Assembly: GCF_004327355.1 (NCBI RefSeq)
Contig: NZ_QJUM01000001.1
Location: 186,001 to 250,000, forward strand
Origin: Phytopseudomonas dryadis
Lineage (GTDB): Bacteria; Pseudomonadota; Gammaproteobacteria; Pseudomonadales; Pseudomonadaceae
Direction: 5' to 3'
Length of the DNA: 64,000 nt
Both the position numbers and the translations under genes were made by a program. A model generated the notes under the pieces. It did not search any database. It saw nothing but the letters and a program-made list of their open reading frames with translations, and was not told the DNA's origin. Numbering within the stretch: the first letter of the stretch is position 1; every line of letters starts with the position of its first letter. Shown here in pieces: positions 9,415-20,532 of the stretch.

Positions 9415-10659
9415 ATGGCTGACCAGGCTTCGCGCCGCTTTGCGCGCATCGATCGTCTCCCCCCCTACGTATTCAACATCACCGCCGAACTGAAGATGGC
9501 CGCCCGCCGCCGTGGCGAGGACATCATCGACCTGAGCATGGGCAACCCCGATGGCGCGACACCGCCGCACATCGTGGAAAAGCTCGTCCAGGTCGCCCGG
9601 CGCGACGACACCCATGGCTACTCCGCCTCGCGCGGCATCCCGCGTCTGCGCCGGGCCATCTCGCACTGGTACAAGGACCGCTACCAGGTCGACATCGACC
9701 CGGAAAGCGAGGCCATCGTCACCATCGGCTCCAAGGAAGGCCTGGCGCACCTGATGCTGGCCACCCTCGACCATGGCGACACCGTGCTGGTGCCCAACCC
9801 CAGCTACCCGATCCACATCTATGGCGCGGTGATCGCCGGCGCCCAGGTGCGCTCGGTGCCGCTGGTGCCGGGCGTGGATTTCTTCGTCGAGGTCGAGCGG
9901 GCAATCCGCGAGAGCATCCCCAAGCCGAAGATGATGATCCTCGGCTTCCCCTCCAACCCCACCGCCCAGTGCGTGGAGCTGGACTTCTTCGAGCGCGTGG
10001 TGGCCCTGGCCAGGCAGTACAACGTGCTGGTGATCCATGACCTGGCCTACGCCGACATCGTCTACGACGGCTGGAAGGCGCCCTCGATCATGCAGGTGCC
10101 CGGCGCCAAGGACATCGCCGTGGAGTTCTTCACCCTGTCCAAGAGCTACAACATGGCCGGCTGGCGCATCGGCTTCATGGTCGGCAACCCGGAACTGGTC
10201 AACGCCCTGGCGCGGATCAAGAGCTACCACGACTACGGCACCTTCACGCCCCTGCAGGTTGCCGCCATCGCCGCCCTGGAAGGCGACCAGCAGTGCGTGC
10301 GCGATATCGCCGAGCAGTACCGGCAACGGCGCAACGTGCTGGTCAAGGGCCTGCACGAGATCGGCTGGATGGTCGAGAACCCCAAGGCCTCGATGTACGT
10401 CTGGGCGAAGATCCCCGAGCCTTACGCCCGCCTGGGCTCGCTGGAGTTCGCCAAGAAGCTGCTGGCCGAGGCCAAGGTCTGCGTGTCGCCGGGCATCGGC
10501 TTCGGCGAATACGGCGACGACCACGTGCGCTTCGCCCTGATCGAGAACCATGACCGTATCCGCCAGGCGGTACGTGGCATCAAGACGATGTTCCGCAGCG
10601 ACGGGCTGATCCAGCCTCCCGCCCTGAAGCCTGCGCGCAAGGCGCCTGCCGCGCCATAG
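9415..10659 (+). CDS. alaC: Alanine transaminase (AlaC type)
   Basis: A 414-residue fold-type I PLP aminotransferase of the AlaC/YfdZ group, which makes L-alanine from pyruvate with glutamate as donor. The PLP lysine is Lys243 in [15 protein letters not shown]. The substrate-binding landmarks [27 protein letters not shown] and HDLAYADI are all present, and the arginine that binds the substrate carboxylate lies near the C terminus (HVRFALIEN). GAGGA is placed four bases before ATG 9415. A stable hairpin without a T-run (10668-10691, CGTGGTACGC / GCGTGCCACG) follows the stop codon. The gene is independent of the flanking operons. Confidence 0.92.
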   Translation: MADQASRRFARIDRLPPYVFNITAELKMAARRRGEDIIDLSMGNPDGATPPHIVEKLVQVARRDDTHGYSASRGIPRLRRAISHWYKDRYQVDIDPESEAIVTIGSKEGLAHLMLATLDHGDTVLVPNPSYPIHIYGAVIAGAQVRSVPLVPGVDFFVEVERAIRESIPKPKMMILGFPSNPTAQCVELDFFERVVALARQYNVLVIHDLAYADIVYDGWKAPSIMQVPGAKDIAVEFFTLSKSYNMAGWRIGFMVGNPELVNALARIKSYHDYGTFTPLQVAAIAALEGDQQCVRDIAEQYRQRRNVLVKGLHEIGWMVENPKASMYVWAKIPEPYARLGSLEFAKKLLAEAKVCVSPGIGFGEYGDDHVRFALIENHDRIRQAVRGIKTMFRSDGLIQPPALKPARKAPAAP

Positions 10660-10743
10660 GCGCCGAGCGTGGTACGCCCCGGCGTGCCACGCGCAACTGG
10701 TTTATGATCGGCGCACCCACTGCGCGCCGCGACCACGAGCGAT

Positions 10744-12141
<1,398 letters not shown>

Positions 12142-12150
12142 TTCCGGGAC

Positions 12151-12170
12151 TTGTCCCAATACCGGGACAA
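12151..12170 (+). promoter_or_regulatory. Candidate activator site 1 (UAS) for HbcR
   Basis: Inverted repeat TTGTCCC-N6-GGGACAA, extendable by one base pair on each side. Its centre is about 131 bp upstream of the -24 GG of the permease promoter, a usual enhancer distance. It lies just after the hbcR stop codon but lacks a T-run, so a terminator is less likely. Confidence 0.5.
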
Positions 12171-12210
12171 GCGTCTGCGGCGGCCTTTCTGGCGCATCGC
12201 CACGAGCTTC

Positions 12211-12230
12211 TCGTCCCACAAATGGGAAAA
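12211..12230 (+). promoter_or_regulatory. Candidate activator site 2 (UAS) for HbcR
   Basis: Inverted repeat TCGTCCC-N6-GGGAAAA with the same half-sites and 6-base spacer as the site at 12151. Its centre lies exactly 60 bp from that site, so both would be on the same DNA face. Confidence 0.45.
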
Positions 12231-12290
12231 ACCTTCTTTCCCTGCCCCGAGCATAAAAATAAATCCTTACAAATCATAAAGTTATAAAAA

Positions 12291-12305
12291 TGGCATGAAT
12301 CTCGC
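12291..12305 (+). promoter_or_regulatory. Sigma54 (-24/-12) promoter of the ketone-body operon
   Basis: TGGCATGAATCTCGC fits the RpoN consensus TGGCACG-N4-TTGC, with the invariant GG (12292-12293) and GC (12304-12305) exactly 10 bases apart. Transcription would start near 12317, about 118 nt before the permease start codon. A sigma54-activator gene immediately upstream supports the call. Confidence 0.75.
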
Positions 12306-12336
12306 TACAGAGCGATTGCGGGATACCCCGTCGCCG

Positions 12337-12351
12337 ACAACAAAAACAAAA
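12337..12351 (+). promoter_or_regulatory. A-rich Hfq/Crc-type motif in the permease leader
   Basis: ACAACAAAAACAAAA contains the AANAANAA pattern used by Hfq/Crc for catabolite repression in Pseudomonas. It sits in the predicted 5' leader, about 85 nt before the start codon and therefore away from the ribosome binding site. Confidence 0.35.
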
Positions 12352-12434
12352 GCGCCCACAGCGCCTGTGCGAGTTTCTCGAATGGCCCCGGGCAGCCTTT
12401 CGCTTCGCCATGCTGCAGGGTCAGGAGATCGCCG

Positions 12435-13826
12435 ATGAGTGTCATCATCGCCCTCGCTTCACTGGCTCTACTGATGCTGGCCGCCTACCGCGGCTACAGC
12501 GTCATCCTCTTCGCTCCCATCGCCGCCCTCGGCGCCGTGCTGTTCACCGACCCCAGCGCCGTGGCCCCGGTCTTCACCGGGGTGTTCATGGAAAAGATGG
12601 TCGGTTTCATCAAGCTGTACTTCCCGGTGTTCCTGCTCGGCGCCGTGTTCGGCAAGCTGATCGAACTGTCCGGCTTCTCGCGCTCGATCGTCGCCGCGGC
12701 CATCGGCCTGCTCGGCAGCGGTCAGGCGATGCTGGTGATCGTGCTGGTCTGCGCCCTGCTCACCTATGGCGGCGTATCGCTGTTCGTGGTGGTGTTCGCG
12801 GTCTATCCCTTCGCCGCCGAGATGTTCCGCCAGAGCGACATCCCCAAACGCCTGATTCCGGCGACCATCGCCCTTGGCGCATTCAGCTTCACCATGGACG
12901 CCCTGCCCGGCACGCCGCAGATCCAGAACATCATCCCCACCACCTTCTTCAATACCACGGCCTGGGCCGCCCCCTGGCTGGGCCTGATCGGCAGCCTGTT
13001 CGTCTTCGGCGTCGGCATGCTCTACCTGCGCCGGCAACTGGCCAAGGCCCAGCGCACCGGCGAAGGCTATGGCCAGGCGTTGCGCAACGAACCGGAAACC
13101 CCGGATGACATCAGGTTGCCGAGCCCCTGGCTGGCCATTGCGCCGCTGTTGCTGGTGGGTATCGCCAACCTGCTGTTCACCCACTGGATTCCCGAGTTCT
13201 ACGGCACCAGCCACAGCCTGCAGCTGGCCGGCATGCCGGCGCCACTGCAGACCGACGTGAGCAAGCTGACGGCGATCTGGGCCGTGCAGGCCGCCCTGCT
13301 GCTGGGTATCCTGCTGGTGCTGGTGAGCGCCTTCGGAGTGATCCGCGAAAAGCTCGCCGAAGGCACCAAGAGCGCCGTGGGCGGTTCGTTGCTGGCGGCG
13401 ATGAATACCGCGTCGGAATACGGCTTCGGCGCGGTGATCGCCGCGCTGCCGGGCTTCCTGGTGCTCGCCGATGCGCTCAAGAACATCCCCGACCCGCTGG
13501 TCAACGAGGCGGTTACCGTGACCTTGCTGGCGGGCATCACCGGCTCGGCGTCGGGCGGCATGAGCATCGCCCTGGCGGCCATGTCGGACAGCTTCATCGC
13601 CGCCGCCAACGCCGCCAACATCCCGCTGGACGTGCTGCACCGCGTGGCCTCCATGGCCAGCGGCGGCATGGACACCCTGCCGCACAACGGCGCGGTGATC
13701 ACCCTGCTGGCGGTGACCGGGCTGAGCCACCGGGAAGCCTACAAGGACATCTTCGGCATCACCCTGATCAAGACCCTGGCGGTGTTCTTCGTGATCGCCG
13801 TCTTCTACGCCACCGGCATCGTCTGA
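12435..13826 (+). CDS. GntP-family permease (probable hydroxybutyrate/acetoacetate importer)
   Basis: A 463-residue integral membrane protein of the GntP/ion transporter family with about 12 hydrophobic segments. Family landmarks include LTYGGVSLFVVVFAVYPFA, TMDALPGTPQIQNIIPTTF and ASGGMDTLPHNGAVITLLAVTG. GntP members carry gluconate or other small carboxylates. Its place between an HbcR-type activator and bdhA/acetoacetyl-CoA synthetase suggests it imports D-3-hydroxybutyrate or acetoacetate. That substrate is inferred from context. A GGAG sequence lies eight bases before ATG 12435. It is the first gene of the sigma54-driven operon. Confidence 0.9.
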   Translation: MSVIIALASLALLMLAAYRGYSVILFAPIAALGAVLFTDPSAVAPVFTGVFMEKMVGFIKLYFPVFLLGAVFGKLIELSGFSRSIVAAAIGLLGSGQAMLVIVLVCALLTYGGVSLFVVVFAVYPFAAEMFRQSDIPKRLIPATIALGAFSFTMDALPGTPQIQNIIPTTFFNTTAWAAPWLGLIGSLFVFGVGMLYLRRQLAKAQRTGEGYGQALRNEPETPDDIRLPSPWLAIAPLLLVGIANLLFTHWIPEFYGTSHSLQLAGMPAPLQTDVSKLTAIWAVQAALLLGILLVLVSAFGVIREKLAEGTKSAVGGSLLAAMNTASEYGFGAVIAALPGFLVLADALKNIPDPLVNEAVTVTLLAGITGSASGGMSIALAAMSDSFIAAANAANIPLDVLHRVASMASGGMDTLPHNGAVITLLAVTGLSHREAYKDIFGITLIKTLAVFFVIAVFYATGIV

Positions 13827-13863
13827 AGCCACCACGGCGGGCGGCGCCCGCAAGGAGTCCAGC

Positions 13864-14634
13864 ATGAACCTGAACGGCAAGCGCGCACTGGTCACCGGTT
13901 CCACCAGCGGTATCGGCCTGGGCATCGCCCTGGTGCTGGCCGAGGCCGGGGCCGACCTGATCCTCAACGGCTTTGGCGACAGCCAGGCGGCCATCGACGC
14001 GGTGGCGGCATTCGGCGGCAAGGTCGGCCACCACCCTGCCGACGTGGCCGATCCCGAACAGATCGCCGCCATGATCGCCTATGCCGAGGACGAATTCGGC
14101 GGCGTCGACATCCTGGTCAACAACGCCGGCATCCAGCATGTCGCGCCGCTGGAAACATTCGCCCCGGAGCGCTGGGACGCCATCATCGCCATCAACCTGT
14201 CCTCGGCCTTTCACAGCATGCGCCTGGTACTGCCCGGCATGCGTCGGCGCAACTGGGGGCGCATCGTCAATGTCGCCTCGGCCCACGGCCTGGTCGCATC
14301 GCCCGGCAAGAGCGCCTACGTGGCGGCCAAGCACGGGCTGATCGGCCTGAGCAAGGCCGTGGCCCTGGAAACCGCCACCACCGGCATCACCTGCAACGCC
14401 ATCTGCCCGGGCTGGGTGCTGACGCCCCTGGTGCAGGCGCAGATCGACGCCCGCGCCGCGCAAAGCGGCGACAGCGAAGCGGCGCGGCGCGCCCTGCTGG
14501 CGGAAAAACAGCCGTCACTGGAATTCGTCACCCCGCAGCAGCTCGGCGAGCTGACCCTGTTCCTGTGCAGCGACGCCGCCGCCCAGGTGCGCGGGGCGGC
14601 CTGGAACATGGATGGCGGCTGGTTGGCCCAATGA
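13864..14634 (+). CDS. bdhA: D-3-hydroxybutyrate dehydrogenase
   Basis: A 256-residue short-chain dehydrogenase that oxidises D-3-hydroxybutyrate to acetoacetate with NAD+. The cofactor motif is TGSTSGIGLG, the structural motif NNAG, and the catalytic Ser and Tyr-x3-Lys appear in NVASAHG and YVAAKHG. The sequence GWVLTPLVQAQI and the length match bacterial 3-hydroxybutyrate dehydrogenases closely. It starts 37 bp after the permease gene with an AAGGAG ribosome binding site, in the same operon as acetoacetyl-CoA synthetase, which takes its product. Confidence 0.95.
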   Translation: MNLNGKRALVTGSTSGIGLGIALVLAEAGADLILNGFGDSQAAIDAVAAFGGKVGHHPADVADPEQIAAMIAYAEDEFGGVDILVNNAGIQHVAPLETFAPERWDAIIAINLSSAFHSMRLVLPGMRRRNWGRIVNVASAHGLVASPGKSAYVAAKHGLIGLSKAVALETATTGITCNAICPGWVLTPLVQAQIDARAAQSGDSEAARRALLAEKQPSLEFVTPQQLGELTLFLCSDAAAQVRGAAWNMDGGWLAQ

Positions 14635-14672
14635 CCCGGCCGCAGCGCTGATCGACCATACTCTCCCAAGAC

Positions 14673-14680
14673 AACAAGAA
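14673..14680 (+). promoter_or_regulatory. AANAANAA motif at the acetoacetyl-CoA synthetase ribosome binding site
   Basis: AACAAGAA is an exact AANAANAA match just before the Shine-Dalgarno sequence (AGAGG) of the acetoacetyl-CoA synthetase gene. This is the usual position for Hfq/Crc translational repression in Pseudomonas. Confidence 0.45.
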
Positions 14681-14694
14681 TTAGAGGTAGCACG

Positions 14695-16650
<1,956 letters not shown>

Positions 16651-16805
16651 AAGGCGCTTTTGTCGGTGCCGCGATCTGTCGCGAAGGCGCGCTTGGCCGC
16701 ACCACGGCATTGCCCATGGGCGGACGCTGGCCGCTGGGCGATAATCGCCACGCCAGCGCCGCTGCCCTGGCCCCGTCCCCCCCCTTGCGCAAATGAGGTG
16801 CCATC

Positions 16806-17084
16806 ATGGCCAAAGCAATGGCTCGTCACATCCTGGTCAAGACCGAGGATGAAGCCAAGGCCCTGAAGAAACGGATCGCCGCCGGCGAAGCCTTCGACGT
16901 GCTGGCCCGCAAGCACTCGACCTGCCCCTCCGGCAAGCGCGGCGGCGACCTCGGCGAGGTACGCCCCGGGCAGATGGTGCGCGCCATCGATCAGATCATC
17001 TTCAAGAAGCCGCTGCGCGAGATTCACGGCCCGGTGAAAAGCCAGTTCGGCTATCACCTGGTGCAGGTGTTCTTCCGCGATTGA
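16806..17084 (+). CDS. ppiC: Parvulin-type peptidyl-prolyl isomerase
   Basis: A 92-residue single-domain parvulin that accelerates cis-trans isomerisation at prolyl bonds in the cytoplasm. The parvulin landmarks are ARHILVKTEDEA, FDVLARKHSTCPS, GGDLGEV and GPVKSQFGYHLVQV. There is no signal peptide, unlike SurA or PrsA. An AT(G)AGGTG ribosome binding site lies nine bases before ATG 16806. It follows the acetoacetyl-CoA synthetase gene at 155 bp, as I recall it also does in P. aeruginosa, but it need not belong to the same operon. Confidence 0.95.
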   Translation: MAKAMARHILVKTEDEAKALKKRIAAGEAFDVLARKHSTCPSGKRGGDLGEVRPGQMVRAIDQIIFKKPLREIHGPVKSQFGYHLVQVFFRD

Positions 17085-17370
17085 GCGCTGGTCGGCGCGT
17101 CCGGCCGAGTCAAACGTCGGCGCTGGCGACAGCGGATGCTCAGCGCAGCCGGAGGCGCCTGGGTGACCGGCGGATGGCCGCCTGACGCCCGGCACGGAGC
17201 CCACCACCATTGCCATAGTCCGCTCGCTCGCGATCAGGCCCTCATCGACGGCACAAGCGCTTAGCGGTACCGGTAGCGTGCCACCCGTTTCTTCTCGCTC
17301 ACGGTACGTCGACGCCGGACAGCCTGTGGCCATACCTGGCGCGCCACGACGATGATTTCGCATTACAGAA
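17085..17370. other. GC-rich spacer with no recognisable gene
   Basis: No convincing coding region, ribosome binding site or named RNA was found between ppiC and the AT-rich promoter zone of the next operon. I looked for the conserved core of a TPP riboswitch, because the downstream operon resembles vitamin uptake, and did not see one on either strand. Confidence 0.5.
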
Positions 17371-17375
17371 ACAAA

Positions 17376-17398
17376 TTTTATTCGATTAGTGAATAAAA
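17376..17398. repeat. AT-rich inverted repeat upstream of the uptake operon
   Basis: TTTTATTC (17376-17383) and GAATAAAA (17391-17398) form a perfect 8-bp inverted repeat around GATTAGT. It is an AT-rich island in GC-rich surroundings, about 20 bp upstream of the palindromic operator. It could be an UP-like element or a second protein-binding site. Confidence 0.4.
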
Positions 17399-17415
17399 AT
17401 AGCAGCAAAGAGTAT

Positions 17416-17427
17416 TGGTATATACCA
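17416..17427 (+). promoter_or_regulatory. Palindromic operator on an extended -10 promoter
   Basis: TGGTATATACCA is a perfect 12-bp palindrome of the GT-N-TA-N-AC type that HutC/UTRA GntR regulators bind. Its first nine bases also read TG-N-TATATA, an extended -10 element, so a bound repressor would cover the promoter. The last gene of the operon encodes a UTRA-type GntR protein. The site is 58 bp before the first start codon. Confidence 0.6.
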
Positions 17428-17484
17428 GATGCCCTCTCATTAAATCCGCTGCGAGCCGCAAGACAAACGCACTGGAGCATCACG

Positions 17485-18405
17485 ATGGTTACCCTGAGGG
17501 TCATGCTGGAGTACTTTCATCCCTGGCCAAACTCGGCCGGCTTCTACCTGGCCCGTGAGCGCGGCTGGTACCGGGAGGCCGGGCTGGATGTGCAACTGCT
17601 GGTGCCGGATACCTACCATGGCGACACCCTCGAACACCTGCTGCGCGGCAATGCCGATGTCGGTGTGTTTCCCAGCAACCGCCTGTTGGTACGCCGCGCG
17701 CTGGGCCAGCCGCTGCTGGGCATCGCGGCGATCAATCAGCGTGGGCTGGAGGCGATCCAGACGCTGACGGACTCCGGCATCCAACGTCCACGCGACCTGG
17801 CCGGCAAACGCCTGGCGCTCAACCCGACACCGCGCGGATTGGCCATGGTTCGCCATCTGGTGGCCGCCGACGGCGGCGATCCCGAGGCGATCGTCATCGT
17901 CGACAGCGGTGTGCGCGAACTGCGCCCCGAGCAACTGGCCGCCGGCGCGGCCGATGCCAGCTTCGGCGGCTACTGGGCCTGGGAGGCCCTCATGGACAGC
18001 CCCGTTCCCAGCACCCGCCGCGTGGTCTGGCCCGTGGATCAGATCGGCGCACCGGCCTATCACAGTTACCTGCTCGGCACCCACCAGCGCTGGCTCGAGG
18101 AGGATCCCGAGCGCGCCCGGGCCTTTCTCGCCGCGACCGCTCGCGGCTTTCTCGCCGCCGCCGCCGAACCCCTGAGCGTTCTGCCGGCCTACGAGGCCAC
18201 TACGCCCTACTTCCCGAGCGAACTGCTGAGCCGCTCACTGCAGCACATCGCTCCGACCTGGTTGCACCAGGAGCGCTGGGGCGAACAGCGCGAGGCGCTG
18301 CTGGCACCTTATGCCGACTGGCTGCACCAGCATGGTGTACTCGCGGATGCCAGCGCCTGGCGCGGCGCGACCAGTAACGCCTACCTGCCGGACGTGCATC
18401 CATGA
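17485..18405 (+). CDS. THI5/NMT1-like periplasmic-fold protein without a signal peptide
   Basis: A 306-residue protein of the NMT1/THI5-like binding-protein fold: LEYFHPWPNSAGFYLARERGW, NADVGVFPSNRLL, RDLAGKRLALN and AYHSYLLGTHQRWLEEDPERARAFL. In yeast Thi5 (HMP-P synthase), a Lys and a His near position 62-66 and a CCCFC cluster are needed. By eye alignment the corresponding stretches here are VFPSNR and QIGAPAYH, so those residues are missing. No signal peptide is visible at ATG 17485, which has GGAG eight bases upstream. The protein may therefore bind a pyrimidine or related ligand in the cytoplasm, or be secreted another way. It is the first gene of a seven-gene operon and overlaps the next by 4 bp. 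Confidence 0.8.
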   Translation: MVTLRVMLEYFHPWPNSAGFYLARERGWYREAGLDVQLLVPDTYHGDTLEHLLRGNADVGVFPSNRLLVRRALGQPLLGIAAINQRGLEAIQTLTDSGIQRPRDLAGKRLALNPTPRGLAMVRHLVAADGGDPEAIVIVDSGVRELRPEQLAAGAADASFGGYWAWEALMDSPVPSTRRVVWPVDQIGAPAYHSYLLGTHQRWLEEDPERARAFLAATARGFLAAAAEPLSVLPAYEATTPYFPSELLSRSLQHIAPTWLHQERWGEQREALLAPYADWLHQHGVLADASAWRGATSNAYLPDVHP

Positions 18406-19553
18406 ACGGACAGATACGTGCGGCCCATGGCCTGGGCCTGGAGCTGGTCGCCGCCGACTGGCCCGCATTGGGCGAGGAAGAGGTCGCCACACTGCTGCAG
18501 CATTATCCGGATAGTGGCACCCTGCACGGCCTGTCCTGGCACAGCCCGCGTCCCTTCTCGGCGGCGGCCAGGGCGCAGACGGCGACGGCAGAGGTATTCG
18601 TCAAACGCCACCATCGCCTGGTTCGCGAAGTCGACTGGCTGGAAGAGGAACACCGCTTCATTCGCCACCTGCATGCGCATGGCGCACCCGTGGTCGTGCC
18701 CCTGGCCGCCCGCGACGGACGCAGCGCCCTGAGCCTGGGCGACTGGACGTACGAAGTGCTGCCGCTGGCCGCCGGCGTCGACCTTTATCGCGATGCCCAG
18801 TCCTGGACGCCCTTTCTCGACCGCCACCACGCCCATGCCGCCGGTGTCGCGCTGGCCGAACTGCACCGGGCGGCGGACGGCTACGCGGCTGCGGCACGGC
18901 GCACGCCGGTATTGGTGGCCAATCTGCGCCTGTTCAGTCAGGCCGATCCGCTGGCGGCCATCGAACAGGCGCAGCGGCAACAGCCGGCACTCGCCGCTTA
19001 CCTGGCGGACAAGGACTGGCGCCGCGACCTGGACGAGCTGATACCTCCCTTGCACCGTGCCCTGCTACCGCTGCTGGCAATCCAGAAGCCGCTCTGGACG
19101 CACAACGACTGGCATGCCTCGAACCTGCTGTGGAACGCTGAGCAGGTCTCGACAGGGGTGGCGAGCGTGCTGGATTTCGGCCTGTGCGACCGCACCTTCG
19201 CCATGTTCGACCTGGCGACGGCGGTGGAGCGCAATTGCATTCCCTGGCTCGAACTGGACGCCGGTGGCCGTGCCGCCGCGGATCTCGATGCGCTCGATGC
19301 GCTGCTTGCCGGCTATCGAAGCAGGCGGCCGCTGAGCCGTCTCGACCTGCTCACACTGGCCGCGCTCCTGCCCTTGGTGCATGCCGACTTCGCCCTGGCC
19401 GAAATCGCCTACTTCAACGGCATCGTGCAGTCCGTCGGCAGCGCCGATGTGGCCTACCACGCCTTTCTCATCGGCCATACCCGCTGGTTTCACGACGCGG
19501 AAGGTTCGCGCCTGTTGAACCATCTGCAGCGCCTGGCGCAGGCCGATACCTAG
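18402..19553 (+). CDS. APH/choline-kinase-fold small-molecule kinase
   Basis: A 383-residue kinase of the aminoglycoside phosphotransferase fold. The ATP-site lysine is probably Lys68 (VFVKRHH). The catalytic loop is THNDWHASNLLW with Asp236, and the metal-binding Asp258 is in VLDFGLCD. The family includes thiamine kinase ThiK, choline kinase, homoserine kinase and aminoglycoside kinases. Co-transcription with a transporter and phosphatase points to trapping of an imported alcohol, such as thiamine or nicotinamide riboside, as its phosphate; antibiotic resistance is unlikely. The start ATG overlaps the upstream stop codon. The substrate is inferred. Confidence 0.82.
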   Translation: MNGQIRAAHGLGLELVAADWPALGEEEVATLLQHYPDSGTLHGLSWHSPRPFSAAARAQTATAEVFVKRHHRLVREVDWLEEEHRFIRHLHAHGAPVVVPLAARDGRSALSLGDWTYEVLPLAAGVDLYRDAQSWTPFLDRHHAHAAGVALAELHRAADGYAAAARRTPVLVANLRLFSQADPLAAIEQAQRQQPALAAYLADKDWRRDLDELIPPLHRALLPLLAIQKPLWTHNDWHASNLLWNAEQVSTGVASVLDFGLCDRTFAMFDLATAVERNCIPWLELDAGGRAAADLDALDALLAGYRSRRPLSRLDLLTLAALLPLVHADFALAEIAYFNGIVQSVGSADVAYHAFLIGHTRWFHDAEGSRLLNHLQRLAQADT

Positions 19554-19561
19554 GAATCCGC

Positions 19562-20452
19562 ATGCTCTCACTCGACCCTCGGCGAATCCTGATCGACCCG
19601 CCCGGCCTGCAGCTCATCCTGGACCAGCCCTCCACACTGGTTGTGGATGCCAGCGTCGAGCTGGCCGCGCCCCGTTTCGATGGCGACTACCAGGTCGCCA
19701 GCGGGCGCCAGGCCTGGCTGCAAGACCATATTCCCGGTGCCCGGCATGCCGATCTGCTGGAAGCGCTGGCCGACCCGTCGGCCGACTTCAGCTTCGCCCT
19801 GCCCGATCCCCGTTCACTCGAACACGCGCTCGGCGCGCTGGGTGTCGGTCGTGCCGAGAACATCGTGCTCTATGATCGCCACGACGGTTTCTGGGCCGCC
19901 CGCCTGTGGTGGATGCTGCGCAGCCTGGGCATCGCCGCACGCATGCTCGATGGCGGCTTCAAGGCCTGGCGTCGCGCCGGACTGGCCGAATGCAGCGGCG
20001 AAGAAGCCGGCGGCGAAAACCCAACCGAACTCACCCTCACCCCCCTGCCCGGCTACTGGGCCAGCCACGAGACGGTACAGGCCGTGGCCGCCGGGGAGGC
20101 GCCGGGAACCCTGGTCTGCGCGCTGTCGGCCGCGCTGTTCGAAGGGCGGGCGGTGACCCGCTATGCCCGCCGCGGACATATCCCCGGCAGCCTCAATCGC
20201 CCGGCTCGCGCGCTGTTCGATGCGCAGGGGCGTTACCTGCCGCCCGCCGCGCTGGCCCAGGCCCTGGGCGCCGACCTGCTGAACGGCACGCAACCCCTGA
20301 TTCTGTATTGCGGCGGCGGCATATCGGCGGCGGCGACGGCGCTCGCCCTGACCCTGCTGGGCCGCGAACAGGTGGCCATCTATGACGGCTCACTGCAGCA
20401 ATGGGCAGCCGACCACGCCTTACCAATGACCACCGGAGCAGCTCCGGCCTGA
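19562..20452 (+). CDS. Two-domain rhodanese-like sulfurtransferase
   Basis: A 296-residue protein with two rhodanese domains. The N-terminal domain has no catalytic cysteine (position occupied by LYDRHDGFW). The C-terminal domain carries Cys250 in the active loop CGGGISAAA. The layout matches thiosulfate and 3-mercaptopyruvate sulfurtransferases, but the loop differs from the classical CRKGVT and CGSGVT forms, so the sulfur donor is uncertain. The TAGGAA ribosome binding site overlaps the upstream stop codon, eight bases before ATG 19562. Its presence in a vitamin-like uptake operon could mean handling of sulfur from a thiazole or other thio-compound. That is conjecture. Confidence 0.85.
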   Translation: MLSLDPRRILIDPPGLQLILDQPSTLVVDASVELAAPRFDGDYQVASGRQAWLQDHIPGARHADLLEALADPSADFSFALPDPRSLEHALGALGVGRAENIVLYDRHDGFWAARLWWMLRSLGIAARMLDGGFKAWRRAGLAECSGEEAGGENPTELTLTPLPGYWASHETVQAVAAGEAPGTLVCALSAALFEGRAVTRYARRGHIPGSLNRPARALFDAQGRYLPPAALAQALGADLLNGTQPLILYCGGGISAAATALALTLLGREQVAIYDGSLQQWAADHALPMTTGAAPA

Positions 20453-20532
20453 CCTTCACAACAGTAGCAGGCACGTCAGCGCGAGGATGCGAGGCTTCCT
20501 CTCCCGCGTTGTCGGCCCTCAAGGAGTCGCCC

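Noticed and set aside
7153..10551. A 1132-codon open frame on the minus strand opposite acnB and alaC
   Set aside because: Composition is repetitive His/Gln/Gly/Val, typical of antisense frames in GC-rich genes. The plus strand encodes two unmistakable enzymes.
10668..10691. Terminator after alaC
   Set aside because: The 10-bp stem is good but no T-run follows, so it is mentioned only as a hairpin in the alaC entry.
17085..17484. TPP riboswitch in front of the vitamin-like operon
   Set aside because: The conserved CUGAGA and ACC-rich core sequences are not present on either strand.
18402..19553. Aminoglycoside resistance kinase
   Set aside because: The fold alone is not specific, and the operon context of receptor, phosphatase and PnuC transporter argues for a metabolic substrate.
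20453..20532. Fur box upstream of the TonB receptor
   Set aside because: No GATAAT-type inverted repeat; the spacer is GC-rich and lies inside the operon.
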